Source: CAVTWS01 sp964390555 | GTDB lineage: Bacteria > Actinomycetota > Acidimicrobiia > Acidimicrobiales > SHLQ01 | Reading direction: 5' to 3' | NCBI GenBank assembly: GCA_964390555.1 | Contig: CAYMJU010000179.1 | Span: forward strand, 1 to 19,156 | Length of the DNA: 19,156 nucleotides | Shown here: piece after piece, positions 1-6,965 of the stretch | Numbering within the stretch: the stretch's first letter is position 1 | Layout: every line of letters starts with the position of its first letter | The notes under the pieces: generated by a model | Database searches by the model: none | Seen by the model: only the letters and a program-made list of their open reading frames with translations | Told to the model about the DNA's origin: nothing | Translations under genes and position numbers: made by a program

Positions 1-2904
1 CGGGTGGACCAGTGCCGACGTGGTCGAGGCGAACGTCTGGCGATTCACGTCGGTGACTGCGGCCTGCGCCGACACGCTGACCGGCAGGTCGGGGTAGCCA
101 CCCTCGGGCTCGGCGAAGTCGACCCGCAGGTAGTGCGATCCGGCGCTGTCGGTGACGCCCGCGAACGTGGTGACTTGAGGCGGCTCGACCGGACCGGGGA
201 AGCAGCAGTCCGATTCGAACGCCCGGTCGCCGAACGAGTTCGCTAAGTCCCCGGCGAAGCCGCCGTTGTACTGCAGCTCCCACCACAACGGCGTCACCCC
301 GAACTGGAACTCGTCCCAACCCGGCGGCGCGTACGACGACTGGCTGGTGCTGACCGTCCAGGCGACCGCGGCATTCGGCAGTGGCCCACCGGCGTAGTAG
401 GTCGCATCGACGGCGAACGTCGCCGGCTCGCGGCTGACGTAGGGACCGGGGCTTTCGGTGCGGGCGGCCACCTCGTACTCGGGGCGGCGGAACGACTGGA
501 TCTGGTACTGGTGGTCCCAGAACGAGTCGGCCTCGCCGTCGAGCTCGAGCGACAGCGACGTGAACCCCTCGTTCGCCCCGTCGGGCAGGTCGAAGGTCAG
601 GTCGAACCCGCCGAGCGGGTTGAGCTCGACCGTGCCGGTGGCGACCTCGTTGAAGAAGCCGTCGTGGGCGATCCACGTGACCGTGCCCGTGCCGACGAGG
701 TCGGGGTGAGCGAGGTCGGCGAAGGCCGTGCGCCGGACCCAACCCTTGACCGACACCGTCTCGCCCGGCCGATAGATCGAGCGGTCGTCGAACACGAACC
801 ACCGGATCTCGTCGGGTTGATCGAAGCGTTGCCAGCCGCCTCCGAACAGACCCGGCGACACGATGACCGAGTCGGTCCCGCGCCGAGCTACGGCCGTGTT
901 GGTGGAGCCGAACTGACCGCTCGCCACCGAGGGCAGCTCGAGTCGAACCAGTCCGTCGATGCCGGTTCGGCCGCTGGTGATGTCGGTCTCGCCGTCGCCC
1001 AACGGCACGCCCGCAAGCTCGACCGCGACCCCGTCGAGCGCATCACCAGTCGTGAGCGACGTGGCCCACACGATGGCGCGCCGCTGGTCGACGAGCACGT
1101 CGACACCGAGGTCGGTGGCCTGGACCCAGGTGACAGTCGGCAGGTTGTCGAAGAATAGGTTCGACGTCCGCGGGTACGTCTCGGTCGTCTCGACGACCGC
1201 GATCAAGTGGCCCGGATCGCCATCGAGGGCGCTGGCGAGATCGATCGCCGTCTCGACGGCGCGATCGTCGTCGCCATCGACCGCGACGACCTCGTCGGTG
1301 ATCAACTCGAACGTGCTCGGCAGCCGTACCGGCTCGTCGAACTGGCGGTTCACCCACCAGCTCGCGTACGCGGCCCACTCGTCGGGCTCGGCGGAGTAAA
1401 GGCGAACGCGGAGCTCGTCGTGGTTGACGCTCACGACCGGCAGCGTCGAACCGGGCGCGTGGGGGTCGAGCGTCGTGAGCTGCAGCGGGAACTGTCGAAG
1501 ACTCGGACGAGCCGAACCGACCGACAACTCGACCTCGTCGTCGGCACCGAGCGTCTGGCCGAACACGTCGGTGAGCCCGCCCGGGAGGGTGACGGTGTAG
1601 TCGGTGCGGCCGATCGTTCGGCCCCGGACGGTTACGAAGTTGCCCGACACGCCGACGGCGAGGTCGGCCAGCTCGGGCTCGACGGCCACTGTCTCGGGGT
1701 CGAAAGCCTCGGCGTCGAGCGCGTTGTTGAGCTCGATCGTGAACCCGGAGCCCGGCGGGCACTCGGTCCCGACGTCACACGAGCCCCGCACGACCCGGAG
1801 CGGCGCGTAGGTGCGGCCGGTGAAGCTCTGCGCCTCGGTCGTGGCGAGTGGACCCTCGGCTGACGGGGTGCCGGGCCCGATGTCGATGGCGATCCGCGAG
1901 TCCGACGGCAGCAGGTCGTGTCCCCGAAACGCGACCCAACGACCGTCGAGCGCCAACGCGGTGACCGCAGCCGCCGACTCGTCGGCGGCGATCTCGGCCT
2001 CGGTGGCCAGGCGCACCGCGATCGGCTCATCTTCCTCGCCGGTCACGGTGACGGTGTCGAGTACGGCTTGGCCGTCGATGCGCTGGTCGAAGACCGCGAT
2101 GAACACCGTGTCGAGGGCCAGGCTCGTGTTGTCGTCGGTCGGGAAGGCGATGACCTGGGGTGTCGGTGTGGTGAAGTCGAAGATGACCGCCTCCGCCAAC
2201 ACGCCGCCGTTCACGCTGGTCGTGCCCGCCGGGATCTCGACCGTGTAGGCGGTCGCCATCGGCAGACGGTCGACGCCGTCCACCGTGGCCTCGAACATCG
2301 CCGTGCGGGTGCCGAGCCAACGCCAGCGACCCTCGACGTCGGGCGTGATCGTGATCGGCACGTCTATCGCCTCGACCTGGGAGACGGTGCCGAGGGGCAC
2401 CATCGGCTGGTTGAAGGTGACGCTGACCGTCGCCGCGATCGCCACGTCGCCGACGGGTTGGAAGCGCACGACCTCGAGCGGGCCGACCGTGGGCTCGACC
2501 GGCGGCGGGCTGGTGTCGGCGGGGAACGGGACGTCGACGGTGTCACCCGGGCGGGGCGGAGGCAGGCTCTCGGCCGGCCAGTTGAACGGCTGCTCGGCTT
2601 CGGGATCTGCGGGGAGGGGGTCGACGCCACTCAGGATGGTGGCCACGTCGACGGCGGGGATGGGTGTGCCCTCGACGACCGCGGGCTCGGGGGCCGGGTC
2701 CCCCTGGGCCTGGCCGGCACTCAGCACGACCGGCAAGACGCCGCTGTCGCCGCTGACCGCCTGCGTGCCGGCCGGGATCTCGGCACTCGCGCCACCGGGA
2801 ACGGTCGGCGCCGCGCTGTCGGGTTCGCTCTCGCCAGCACCGGAACTGCACGCCGACGCCACCAGTGCCGCCGCCACCACCATCGTCGCGATTCGCCTGC
2901 CCAT
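1..2904 (-). CDS. Alpha-2-macroglobulin family lipoprotein (N-terminal ~968 aa; C-terminus outside window)
   Basis: The reading frame is open from an ATG at 2904 to the window edge. The N-terminus has two Arg, a hydrophobic stretch and a lipobox-like A-S-A-C, with Cys19 as predicted lipidation site, so the protein should be anchored on the outer face of the membrane. A low-complexity Pro/Glu/Ala linker follows. Next comes an Ig-like region with the F-N-Q-P-M-V and D-F-T-T-P-T-P patterns of bacterial macroglobulin N-terminal domains. Around residues 700-725 lies the A2M hallmark W-F-V-F-D-D-R-S-I-Y-R-P-G-E-T-V-S-V-K-G. Bacterial A2Ms are usually ~1,600-1,900 residues and trap proteases through a bait region and often a C-x-E-Q thioester. 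Those parts would lie in the missing C-terminal ~40%, so the thioester cannot be checked. A strong AGGAGG precedes the start. It is divergent from the pyrE-like gene. Family assignment is confident; the protease-trapping role is inferred. Confidence 0.9.
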   Translation of the reverse strand, partial: MGRRIATMVVAAALVASACSSGAGESEPDSAAPTVPGGASAEIPAGTQAVSGDSGVLPVVLSAGQAQGDPAPEPAVVEGTPIPAVDVATILSGVDPLPADPEAEQPFNWPAESLPPPRPGDTVDVPFPADTSPPPVEPTVGPLEVVRFQPVGDVAIAATVSVTFNQPMVPLGTVSQVEAIDVPITITPDVEGRWRWLGTRTAMFEATVDGVDRLPMATAYTVEIPAGTTSVNGGVLAEAVIFDFTTPTPQVIAFPTDDNTSLALDTVFIAVFDQRIDGQAVLDTVTVTGEEDEPIAVRLATEAEIAADESAAAVTALALDGRWVAFRGHDLLPSDSRIAIDIGPGTPSAEGPLATTEAQSFTGRTYAPLRVVRGSCDVGTECPPGSGFTIELNNALDAEAFDPETVAVEPELADLAVGVSGNFVTVRGRTIGRTDYTVTLPGGLTDVFGQTLGADDEVELSVGSARPSLRQFPLQLTTLDPHAPGSTLPVVSVNHDELRVRLYSAEPDEWAAYASWWVNRQFDEPVRLPSTFELITDEVVAVDGDDDRAVETAIDLASALDGDPGHLIAVVETTETYPRTSNLFFDNLPTVTWVQATDLGVDVLVDQRRAIVWATSLTTGDALDGVAVELAGVPLGDGETDITSGRTGIDGLVRLELPSVASGQFGSTNTAVARRGTDSVIVSPGLFGGGWQRFDQPDEIRWFVFDDRSIYRPGETVSVKGWVRRTAFADLAHPDLVGTGTVTWIAHDGFFNEVATGTVELNPLGGFDLTFDLPDGANEGFTSLSLELDGEADSFWDHQYQIQSFRRPEYEVAARTESPGPYVSREPATFAVDATYYAGGPLPNAAVAWTVSTSQSSYAPPGWDEFQFGVTPLWWELQYNGGFAGDLANSFGDRAFESDCCFPGPVEPPQVTTFAGVTDSAGSHYLRVDFAEPEGGYPDLPVSVSAQAAVTDVNRQTFASTTSALVHP

Positions 2905-2911
2905 GCGCGTT

Positions 2912-2917
2912 CCTCCT
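2912..2917 (-). promoter_or_regulatory. Ribosome binding site of the A2M gene
   Basis: A perfect AGGAGG on the minus strand lies 7 nt upstream of the ATG at 2904. It fixes the start of the lipoprotein directly ahead of its signal peptide. Confidence 0.75.
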
Positions 2918-2996
2918 CGAGAGACCACGCCTCTCCGACGAACCGTACCGTCGCCTGGTTCCTCACCCGCGTCCCGACGGCAGGCACCGGGCGGGG

Positions 2997-3002
2997 TAGC
3001 CT
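2997..3002 (+). promoter_or_regulatory. Possible -10 hexamer for the pyrE-like gene
   Basis: TAGCCT fits the actinobacterial TANNNT -10 pattern and lies 28 bp before the ATG at 3030, implying a ~20-nt leader. No convincing -35 is visible. On the opposite strand a TACGGT at 2947-2942 could serve the divergent A2M gene equally weakly. The rest of the 2905-3029 spacer shows no other clear element. Confidence 0.2.
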
Positions 3003-3029
3003 TCGAGCGTCGACCGAGCGGACCACCAG

Positions 3030-3614
3030 ATGCGGCCACTGCAACAGCAGCTACTCGAGATCATCAAGACCAAGGGCTACCGGCGACTCGATCAGCCCAT
3101 CGAGTTGGCGGGCGGCGACTTGTCGCGCGACTTCGTCGACGGCAAGGAAGCGCTCGGCGCGTGGGCCGACCTCGAGCTGGCGGGCCGGGCGATCGTCGAT
3201 ATCGTCACGAGCGAGGGGGTCGAGTTCGACGCGGTCGGCGGGCTGACCCTCGGCGCCGATGCGCTGGCGGTCGCGGTTGCCGCGGCTTCGGACACGAACT
3301 GGTTCTTCATCCGCAAGACCCAGAAGGACCGCGGCACCCGGCGGTGGATCGAAGGCACGCGGATCGGCGAAGGTTCCCGGGTCCTGCTCGTCGACGACGT
3401 GGTGACCACCGGCGGGTCGATCCTCGAAGCGCGCGAGAAGGCCGTAGGCACGGGCGCGGTGGTCGTGGGAGCCGTCACGCTGGTCGACCGCGGCGAGCGC
3501 GCCCGACCCGAGTTCGACCGGCTCGGCATCGCTTACTTCCCGATGGCGACCTACCGCGACCTCGGGATCGAGCCGGTCGGCGGCGGCCCCGTCTCGTCGA
3601 CATCGGCTTGCTGA
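3030..3614 (+). CDS. pyrE: Orotate phosphoribosyltransferase-like type I PRTase
   Basis: The predicted cytoplasmic enzyme is 194 aa, close to the usual OPRT length. OPRT joins orotate to PRPP to make OMP, the penultimate step of UMP synthesis. Three landmarks are visible: F-V-D-G-K at 35-39, as in the OPRT substrate-binding region; a catalytic loop R-K-T-Q-K-D-R-G-T at about 95-103; and the PRPP-binding signature V-L-L-V-D-D-V-V-T-T-G-G-S at 118-130. The loop normally reads R-K-x-x-K-x-H-G; here the His is replaced by Arg. No other pyrimidine gene is nearby, so this is a stand-alone copy or a PRTase with altered base specificity. No clear Shine-Dalgarno precedes the ATG. It converges on the CAP lipoprotein gene, with a hairpin between them. 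The PRTase family is certain; orotate specificity is likely but not proven. Confidence 0.85.
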   Translation: MRPLQQQLLEIIKTKGYRRLDQPIELAGGDLSRDFVDGKEALGAWADLELAGRAIVDIVTSEGVEFDAVGGLTLGADALAVAVAAASDTNWFFIRKTQKDRGTRRWIEGTRIGEGSRVLLVDDVVTTGGSILEAREKAVGTGAVVVGAVTLVDRGERARPEFDRLGIAYFPMATYRDLGIEPVGGGPVSSTSAC

Positions 3615-3636
3615 GCCCGCTCGCCAGCGGTCTCGA

Positions 3637-3661
3637 CGGGTCCTACCGCGCTCAGGACCCG
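3637..3661. terminator. Inverted repeat between convergent pyrE and CAP genes
   Basis: CGGGTCCT and AGGACCCG form a perfect 8-bp stem around a 9-nt loop. It starts 22 bp after the pyrE stop and overlaps the stop codon of the opposing CAP gene. There is no T-tract, which is common in high-GC actinobacteria. It probably works for both strands. Confidence 0.5.
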
Positions 3662-4602
3662 GTGACGACGTCGAGCAGCACGTTGGTCTCGCCGATCTCG
3701 ATGCGATGTTCGGCCGGTTCCGCCAGCTCACCCTCGCTGAACCTGATGGTCAACATGCCGACCAGGCCGGTGACCGGCAAGGCGTACCCCCCGGACGGCG
3801 AGGTGATCGCGTCCCACGCACCCCGATCGGGCGACACCCTGACCGATTCCAGTCCTTCGCCGGGGTCGAAGCGACCGTCGGCGTCCTCGTCGAGGTACAC
3901 GGTGCCGACCACGAAGACGTCAGGACCGTCGGCGTACTCGTGGACCACGACGAACGGCCCGATCCCGTCCGCTTGGCCATCGACCCAAGCCAGTCCGATC
4001 TCCCCCAGGGTTTCGTGAGTGTCACCGATGCCGAGCAGCACATTGCGGTGGGGAGGGCTGGGCCAGTCGATCACACCCGTCGGAGCGTCTGCTCCCCAGT
4101 CGATGAGAAATGCCGCGTGGGCATAGTCCGGACCGCGGGCGTAGGCGAGGACGCTTTCGGCCGTGAACGACGCATCGCCGAACCCAGCGTCACGAACACG
4201 GGCTCCAGGTCGGCTCCCGTCGCTTCCGACATGGCTCTGGAAGCCGACCGTCGCCATGTCGTCGGCATGTCGCACGGCGGCTGACGCCAGTCGCTCGTTC
4301 CACGCCAAGGGCGGTCGGGCATCGAGGTCAGCGAGGTCGATCCGAACCTGTACGAGGTCGACACCGAACTCCCGGAGCGCCCCTTCGATCTCGGGGTCGT
4401 CGGCGGCCAACACCCGATCCAACTCTCCGCTCGGGTCGGCCCGGGCCATGTTCACTCGCGCGAGCAGGTACTGCTCCACGTCACTTGGCGAGCCGGCGTC
4501 ATAGACCCTACGTGCTCCATCGGGAGCACCGCTCGCGCAGGATGCGGCGATCGCCACCAGCGCGATGCCCACGGCGTGCCGGGCGCGACGGAGCCCGATC
4601 AA
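3652..4602 (-). CDS. CAP-domain (SCP/PR1-like) secreted lipoprotein
   Basis: This 316-aa protein begins with a short positively charged signal peptide ending in an A-A-S-C lipobox (Cys22). The CAP/SCP domain covers roughly residues 40-225. It has H112-A-D-D-M, S-H-V-G-S-D-G-S-R-P near 123-131, E149 and S-P-P-H-R-N at 182-187, which are the His/Glu positions of the CAP cavity. An acidic loop D-E-D-A-D-G-R-F-D-P-G-E at about 238-249 resembles an EF-hand or dockerin calcium loop. It leads into a beta-rich C-terminal ~65 residues that look like a small Ig/SdrD-B-type domain. The start is TTG at 4602, overlapping the TGA of the upstream gene, with AGGA about 9 nt upstream; translation is therefore probably coupled. 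Bacterial CAP proteins bind lipids or other ligands or act at the envelope; the exact function is unknown. Confidence 0.88.
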   Translation of the reverse strand: MIGLRRARHAVGIALVAIAASCASGAPDGARRVYDAGSPSDVEQYLLARVNMARADPSGELDRVLAADDPEIEGALREFGVDLVQVRIDLADLDARPPLAWNERLASAAVRHADDMATVGFQSHVGSDGSRPGARVRDAGFGDASFTAESVLAYARGPDYAHAAFLIDWGADAPTGVIDWPSPPHRNVLLGIGDTHETLGEIGLAWVDGQADGIGPFVVVHEYADGPDVFVVGTVYLDEDADGRFDPGEGLESVRVSPDRGAWDAITSPSGGYALPVTGLVGMLTIRFSEGELAEPAEHRIEIGETNVLLDVVTGS

Positions 4603-5660
4603 TCACCGAATCCTGTCGGAATCGTCACCGTGTTCTGGGCGACGCGGCCGGCCGGCGATTCGTATTCGACGGCGATCGACGAGTGATGCACGACAACGTC
4701 ACTGACCTCACGAGCCGTTCCGTCGAGCACGAGCTGATGCTCGACTCGTCCGGACTCGATGTCGATCACCGCCAGACCTGACACCGGCCGTTCGCCTCGT
4801 CGCTTCAGCCGGTCGCCCAAGGGAAGGTCGGCGACCAGCTCGTCCCACCGGGAGCCCGACAGGCCAACGACCGCCCAGCGCCCGAACAGGCTCATGCCTC
4901 GAGCAAATCCGTCGAGTCGGGTAACCACCTCGTAGCGGTGGTTCTCGACGAAGCCGAACTCACCGGTCGCCGCGCTCAAGACCCAGAGCCGACCCGCGTG
5001 CCAGCGCGGCGAATGCGGCAAACCGATCCGATCGAGAAGTATCTCGTCGGTCGACGGGTCGACCACGACGCCCCCGTTTACCATGTCGCTTCGCCAGCCG
5101 TCAGGCGCGTCGGACATCGAGGCCGACGTGACTGCGGCCAGCTCGCCATCACGGGTGCACAGCCCGGTGAGCCGGCAGCGGGTCTCGGGCAAGATGTCGG
5201 AGATCCAGGTGGGTGCCCACACGGGGGTCATGCTCAGCGACCGATGAGGCACCCCGACACACGACAGGGTGACCGAGCAGAACACCGGCGTCTCGTCCGA
5301 TAGAAAGCCCAGATCAGCCGGGCGAACCCGTCCGAGCAGCCGGCCGGTCCGGGGGACATATTGCCGGTCAGCTCCCGTCGGGGACCGACTCCCGGCGGGC
5401 ACGGCGTTCGCCAACATCCACAGCTCGTGGTCGGCGGCGATCCACAGCGAGTCGTTCGGGCCCGACGCCAGAACGGTCACGCGGTCGTAGTCCGCGGTCG
5501 AGAAGTGAAGGCCGGCCAGATCGGCGCTCACGCCGACCACCTTGTTCGTGTGGCTGAATCCGAGCGACACCGATTCGTCGACCATCCATCGGGCCAGGCC
5601 CGCGGAGGGTTGGGCTTCGAAGTCGAACAGCTCGATCGTCTCGACAGGTCGGGACGTCAT
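4599..5660 (-). CDS. TIGR03032/DUF4915 family protein, divergent paralogue
   Basis: The 353-aa protein starts at the ATG at 5660, which overlaps the preceding gene's stop as ATGA. The frame stays open far upstream, but the upstream gene occupies that region in another frame. The family signature is recognisable: C-R-L-T-G-L (162-167), G-G-V-V-V-D (196-201), L-P-H-S-P-R (214-219), then G-F-A-R-G and V-V-G-L-S. It aligns throughout with the preceding gene product, but the canonical H-L-N-G-L and T-R-F-S-C-L-A motifs have decayed to R-L-T-G-L and T-L-S-C-V-G. The many short beta-strand-like segments suggest a beta-propeller. There is no signal peptide or TM, so it is probably cytoplasmic. The family has no established biochemical role to my knowledge. 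It is the middle gene of a three-gene operon ending with the CAP lipoprotein. Confidence 0.8.
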   Translation of the reverse strand: MTSRPVETIELFDFEAQPSAGLARWMVDESVSLGFSHTNKVVGVSADLAGLHFSTADYDRVTVLASGPNDSLWIAADHELWMLANAVPAGSRSPTGADRQYVPRTGRLLGRVRPADLGFLSDETPVFCSVTLSCVGVPHRSLSMTPVWAPTWISDILPETRCRLTGLCTRDGELAAVTSASMSDAPDGWRSDMVNGGVVVDPSTDEILLDRIGLPHSPRWHAGRLWVLSAATGEFGFVENHRYEVVTRLDGFARGMSLFGRWAVVGLSGSRWDELVADLPLGDRLKRRGERPVSGLAVIDIESGRVEHQLVLDGTAREVSDVVVHHSSIAVEYESPAGRVAQNTVTIPTGFGD

Positions 5661-6751
5661 GTCGACCCCACTCGGTCCCGAGCCAGTCCAGAGCGCGTCC
5701 AGCCGTGGTCGCGCCGAACGAGCGCGCTCGGGTCGGGCCAGACATTGGTCCGAAGGTCCGATCCGACCAACCCGTAGGCCATCGGGCGGCGGATGCCGGG
5801 AAGGGTCACGACGTCGAATATCTCTCGCATCGGCCCGTCGACGAGCAGCCATTCGACCAGACGTCCCGAGTCGATGTCGATGACGAACAGCCCCAACCTC
5901 GGCGTCTGACCGTTGCGGGCGAGTGCGGCGTCGAGCGGGAGCCCCGAGTACAGGTCTCCGTCGCGGGGCTTCGACGAACCCACGACCGCAAAGCGTCCGA
6001 CGAAGGCGAGCCCGCGGAGGAATCCCGGGGCGAACCCGACGGTCTGGGCCGCACCGGTTGTCGGGTCGACGCGAACCAGCTCGCCGGCACCCGAGTGGGT
6101 GAGGTAGAGCTCGCCGTCGTGGATGCGGGGCGAGTGGGGCATCGAGAATCCATCGGCGACCACAGAATCGGTTCGCACATCGACCACCACGCCACCGCCG
6201 GCACGTTCGGTCCGCCATCTCTCGAGGCCATCGGTAGCACCGACGGCGGTCACGAACGCTGGACCCGAAGCGTCGACGGCCAGTCCGTTGAGGTGGCACC
6301 GGTCGCCGGGTCGGAACGCCGACACGAACGGCGGGAGCCACACCGGCTCGAAACTGCAATCCACCGAGGGTCGCGCCAGACACGAGAACCGGGTGGCCAC
6401 GAAGACGACGCCGCCGGCCGGCCCGCCGCGCGGATCGACGGAAACGTCGTGGGTGTTGACCGCGCCCGTGACCCACACCTGGCGAGGTGCCCAACACCTG
6501 TCATACCCGTCCGACGCGTGGTCGTCGTCGATCGGCACCGGCTCGAATCGCCAGATCTGGAACCTCGTTCCGAGATACAGCGTGTCTCCGTAGCGGGCCA
6601 GACCCATCGTCTTGTCGAACGTCCGCTCGTAGACGGACAAGCGATCGCCCTCGTCCCGACCGACGAAGACCAGCTTCGCGGGGGGCAGCGCAAAGGCCAA
6701 GCTCACGTCGTTGTCGGCCAGCCAGCCCTCGAAACCCGGCGATACGGCCAA
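5657..6751 (-). CDS. TIGR03032/DUF4915 family protein, canonical paralogue with uncertain or frameshifted 5' end
   Basis: Counted from the TTG at 6751, this is 364 aa with all family landmarks: T-R-F-S-C-L-A (120-126), G-D-R-C-H-L-N-G-L-A (149-158), G-G-G-V-V-V-D (185-191), M-P-H-S-P-R (204-209), S-G-A-G-E-L (220-225) and P-G-F-L-R-G-L (242-248). The TTG is unlikely to be the true start. The frame is open upstream to 6850, where a TGA lies inside a 14-bp tandem repeat. The upstream residues D-E-T-D-A-P-F-S look like the family N-terminus, and the downstream paralogue has an extra 14 or so residues there. No ATG, GTG, CTG or other TTG exists in that extension. An ATG at 6909 would be in frame if one repeat copy were absent. 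The stop overlaps the next gene's start (ATGA). Function is unknown; a beta-propeller is likely. Confidence 0.8.
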   Translation of the reverse strand: MAVSPGFEGWLADNDVSLAFALPPAKLVFVGRDEGDRLSVYERTFDKTMGLARYGDTLYLGTRFQIWRFEPVPIDDDHASDGYDRCWAPRQVWVTGAVNTHDVSVDPRGGPAGGVVFVATRFSCLARPSVDCSFEPVWLPPFVSAFRPGDRCHLNGLAVDASGPAFVTAVGATDGLERWRTERAGGGVVVDVRTDSVVADGFSMPHSPRIHDGELYLTHSGAGELVRVDPTTGAAQTVGFAPGFLRGLAFVGRFAVVGSSKPRDGDLYSGLPLDAALARNGQTPRLGLFVIDIDSGRLVEWLLVDGPMREIFDVVTLPGIRRPMAYGLVGSDLRTNVWPDPSALVRRDHGWTRSGLARDRVGST

Positions 6752-6809
6752 GCTGAACGGTGCGTCGGTCTCGTCGATCGGCGGTACCCCTTGTTCCTGG
6801 TTCGCTGTT

Positions 6810-6851
6810 GCTTGGCCGCTGGTGCCTGGCCGCTGGTGCCTGGCCGCTCAC
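6810..6851. repeat. 14-bp tandem repeat, three copies, at the 5' end of the DUF4915 gene
   Basis: The unit is GCCTGGCCGCTGGT on the plus strand, at 6810-6823 (one mismatch), 6824-6837 (perfect) and 6838-6851 (first 11 bases match). Fourteen is not divisible by three, so each copy gained or lost shifts the reading frame. The repeat lies between the ATG at 6909 (minus) and the conserved body of the DUF4915 gene, and those two are out of frame with the three copies seen here. Confidence 0.9.
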
Positions 6852-6954
6852 GGCCCACGTCTGGACGTACGGCTCGGTCTTGGCCCGTTCGCTGGTTCGA
6901 ATGACTCATCGCAGAAGTGCAGCGGCCGACTCTAGGAGCGAAACAGGTCCCCAC

Positions 6955-6959
6955 GGGAG
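6955..6959 (+). promoter_or_regulatory. Ribosome binding site favouring the ATG at 6966
   Basis: GGGAG lies 6 nt before the ATG at 6966. An in-frame ATG at 6960 is too close to this site to use it, so 6966 is preferred. Confidence 0.5.
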
Positions 6960-6965
6960 ATGATC

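Noticed and set aside
1918..4018. Long plus-strand open frames (442 and 577 codons) opposite the A2M gene and across pyrE
   Set aside because: They are Arg/Gly/Ala-rich shadows created by high GC3, with no domain pattern, and overlap the clearly coding A2M and PRTase frames.
4599..6497. A single 632-residue minus-strand protein covering both DUF4915 regions
   Set aside because: The first ~280 residues are an Arg-rich out-of-frame shadow of the upstream DUF4915 gene; the family-like sequence begins at the ATG at 5660, which overlaps the upstream stop.
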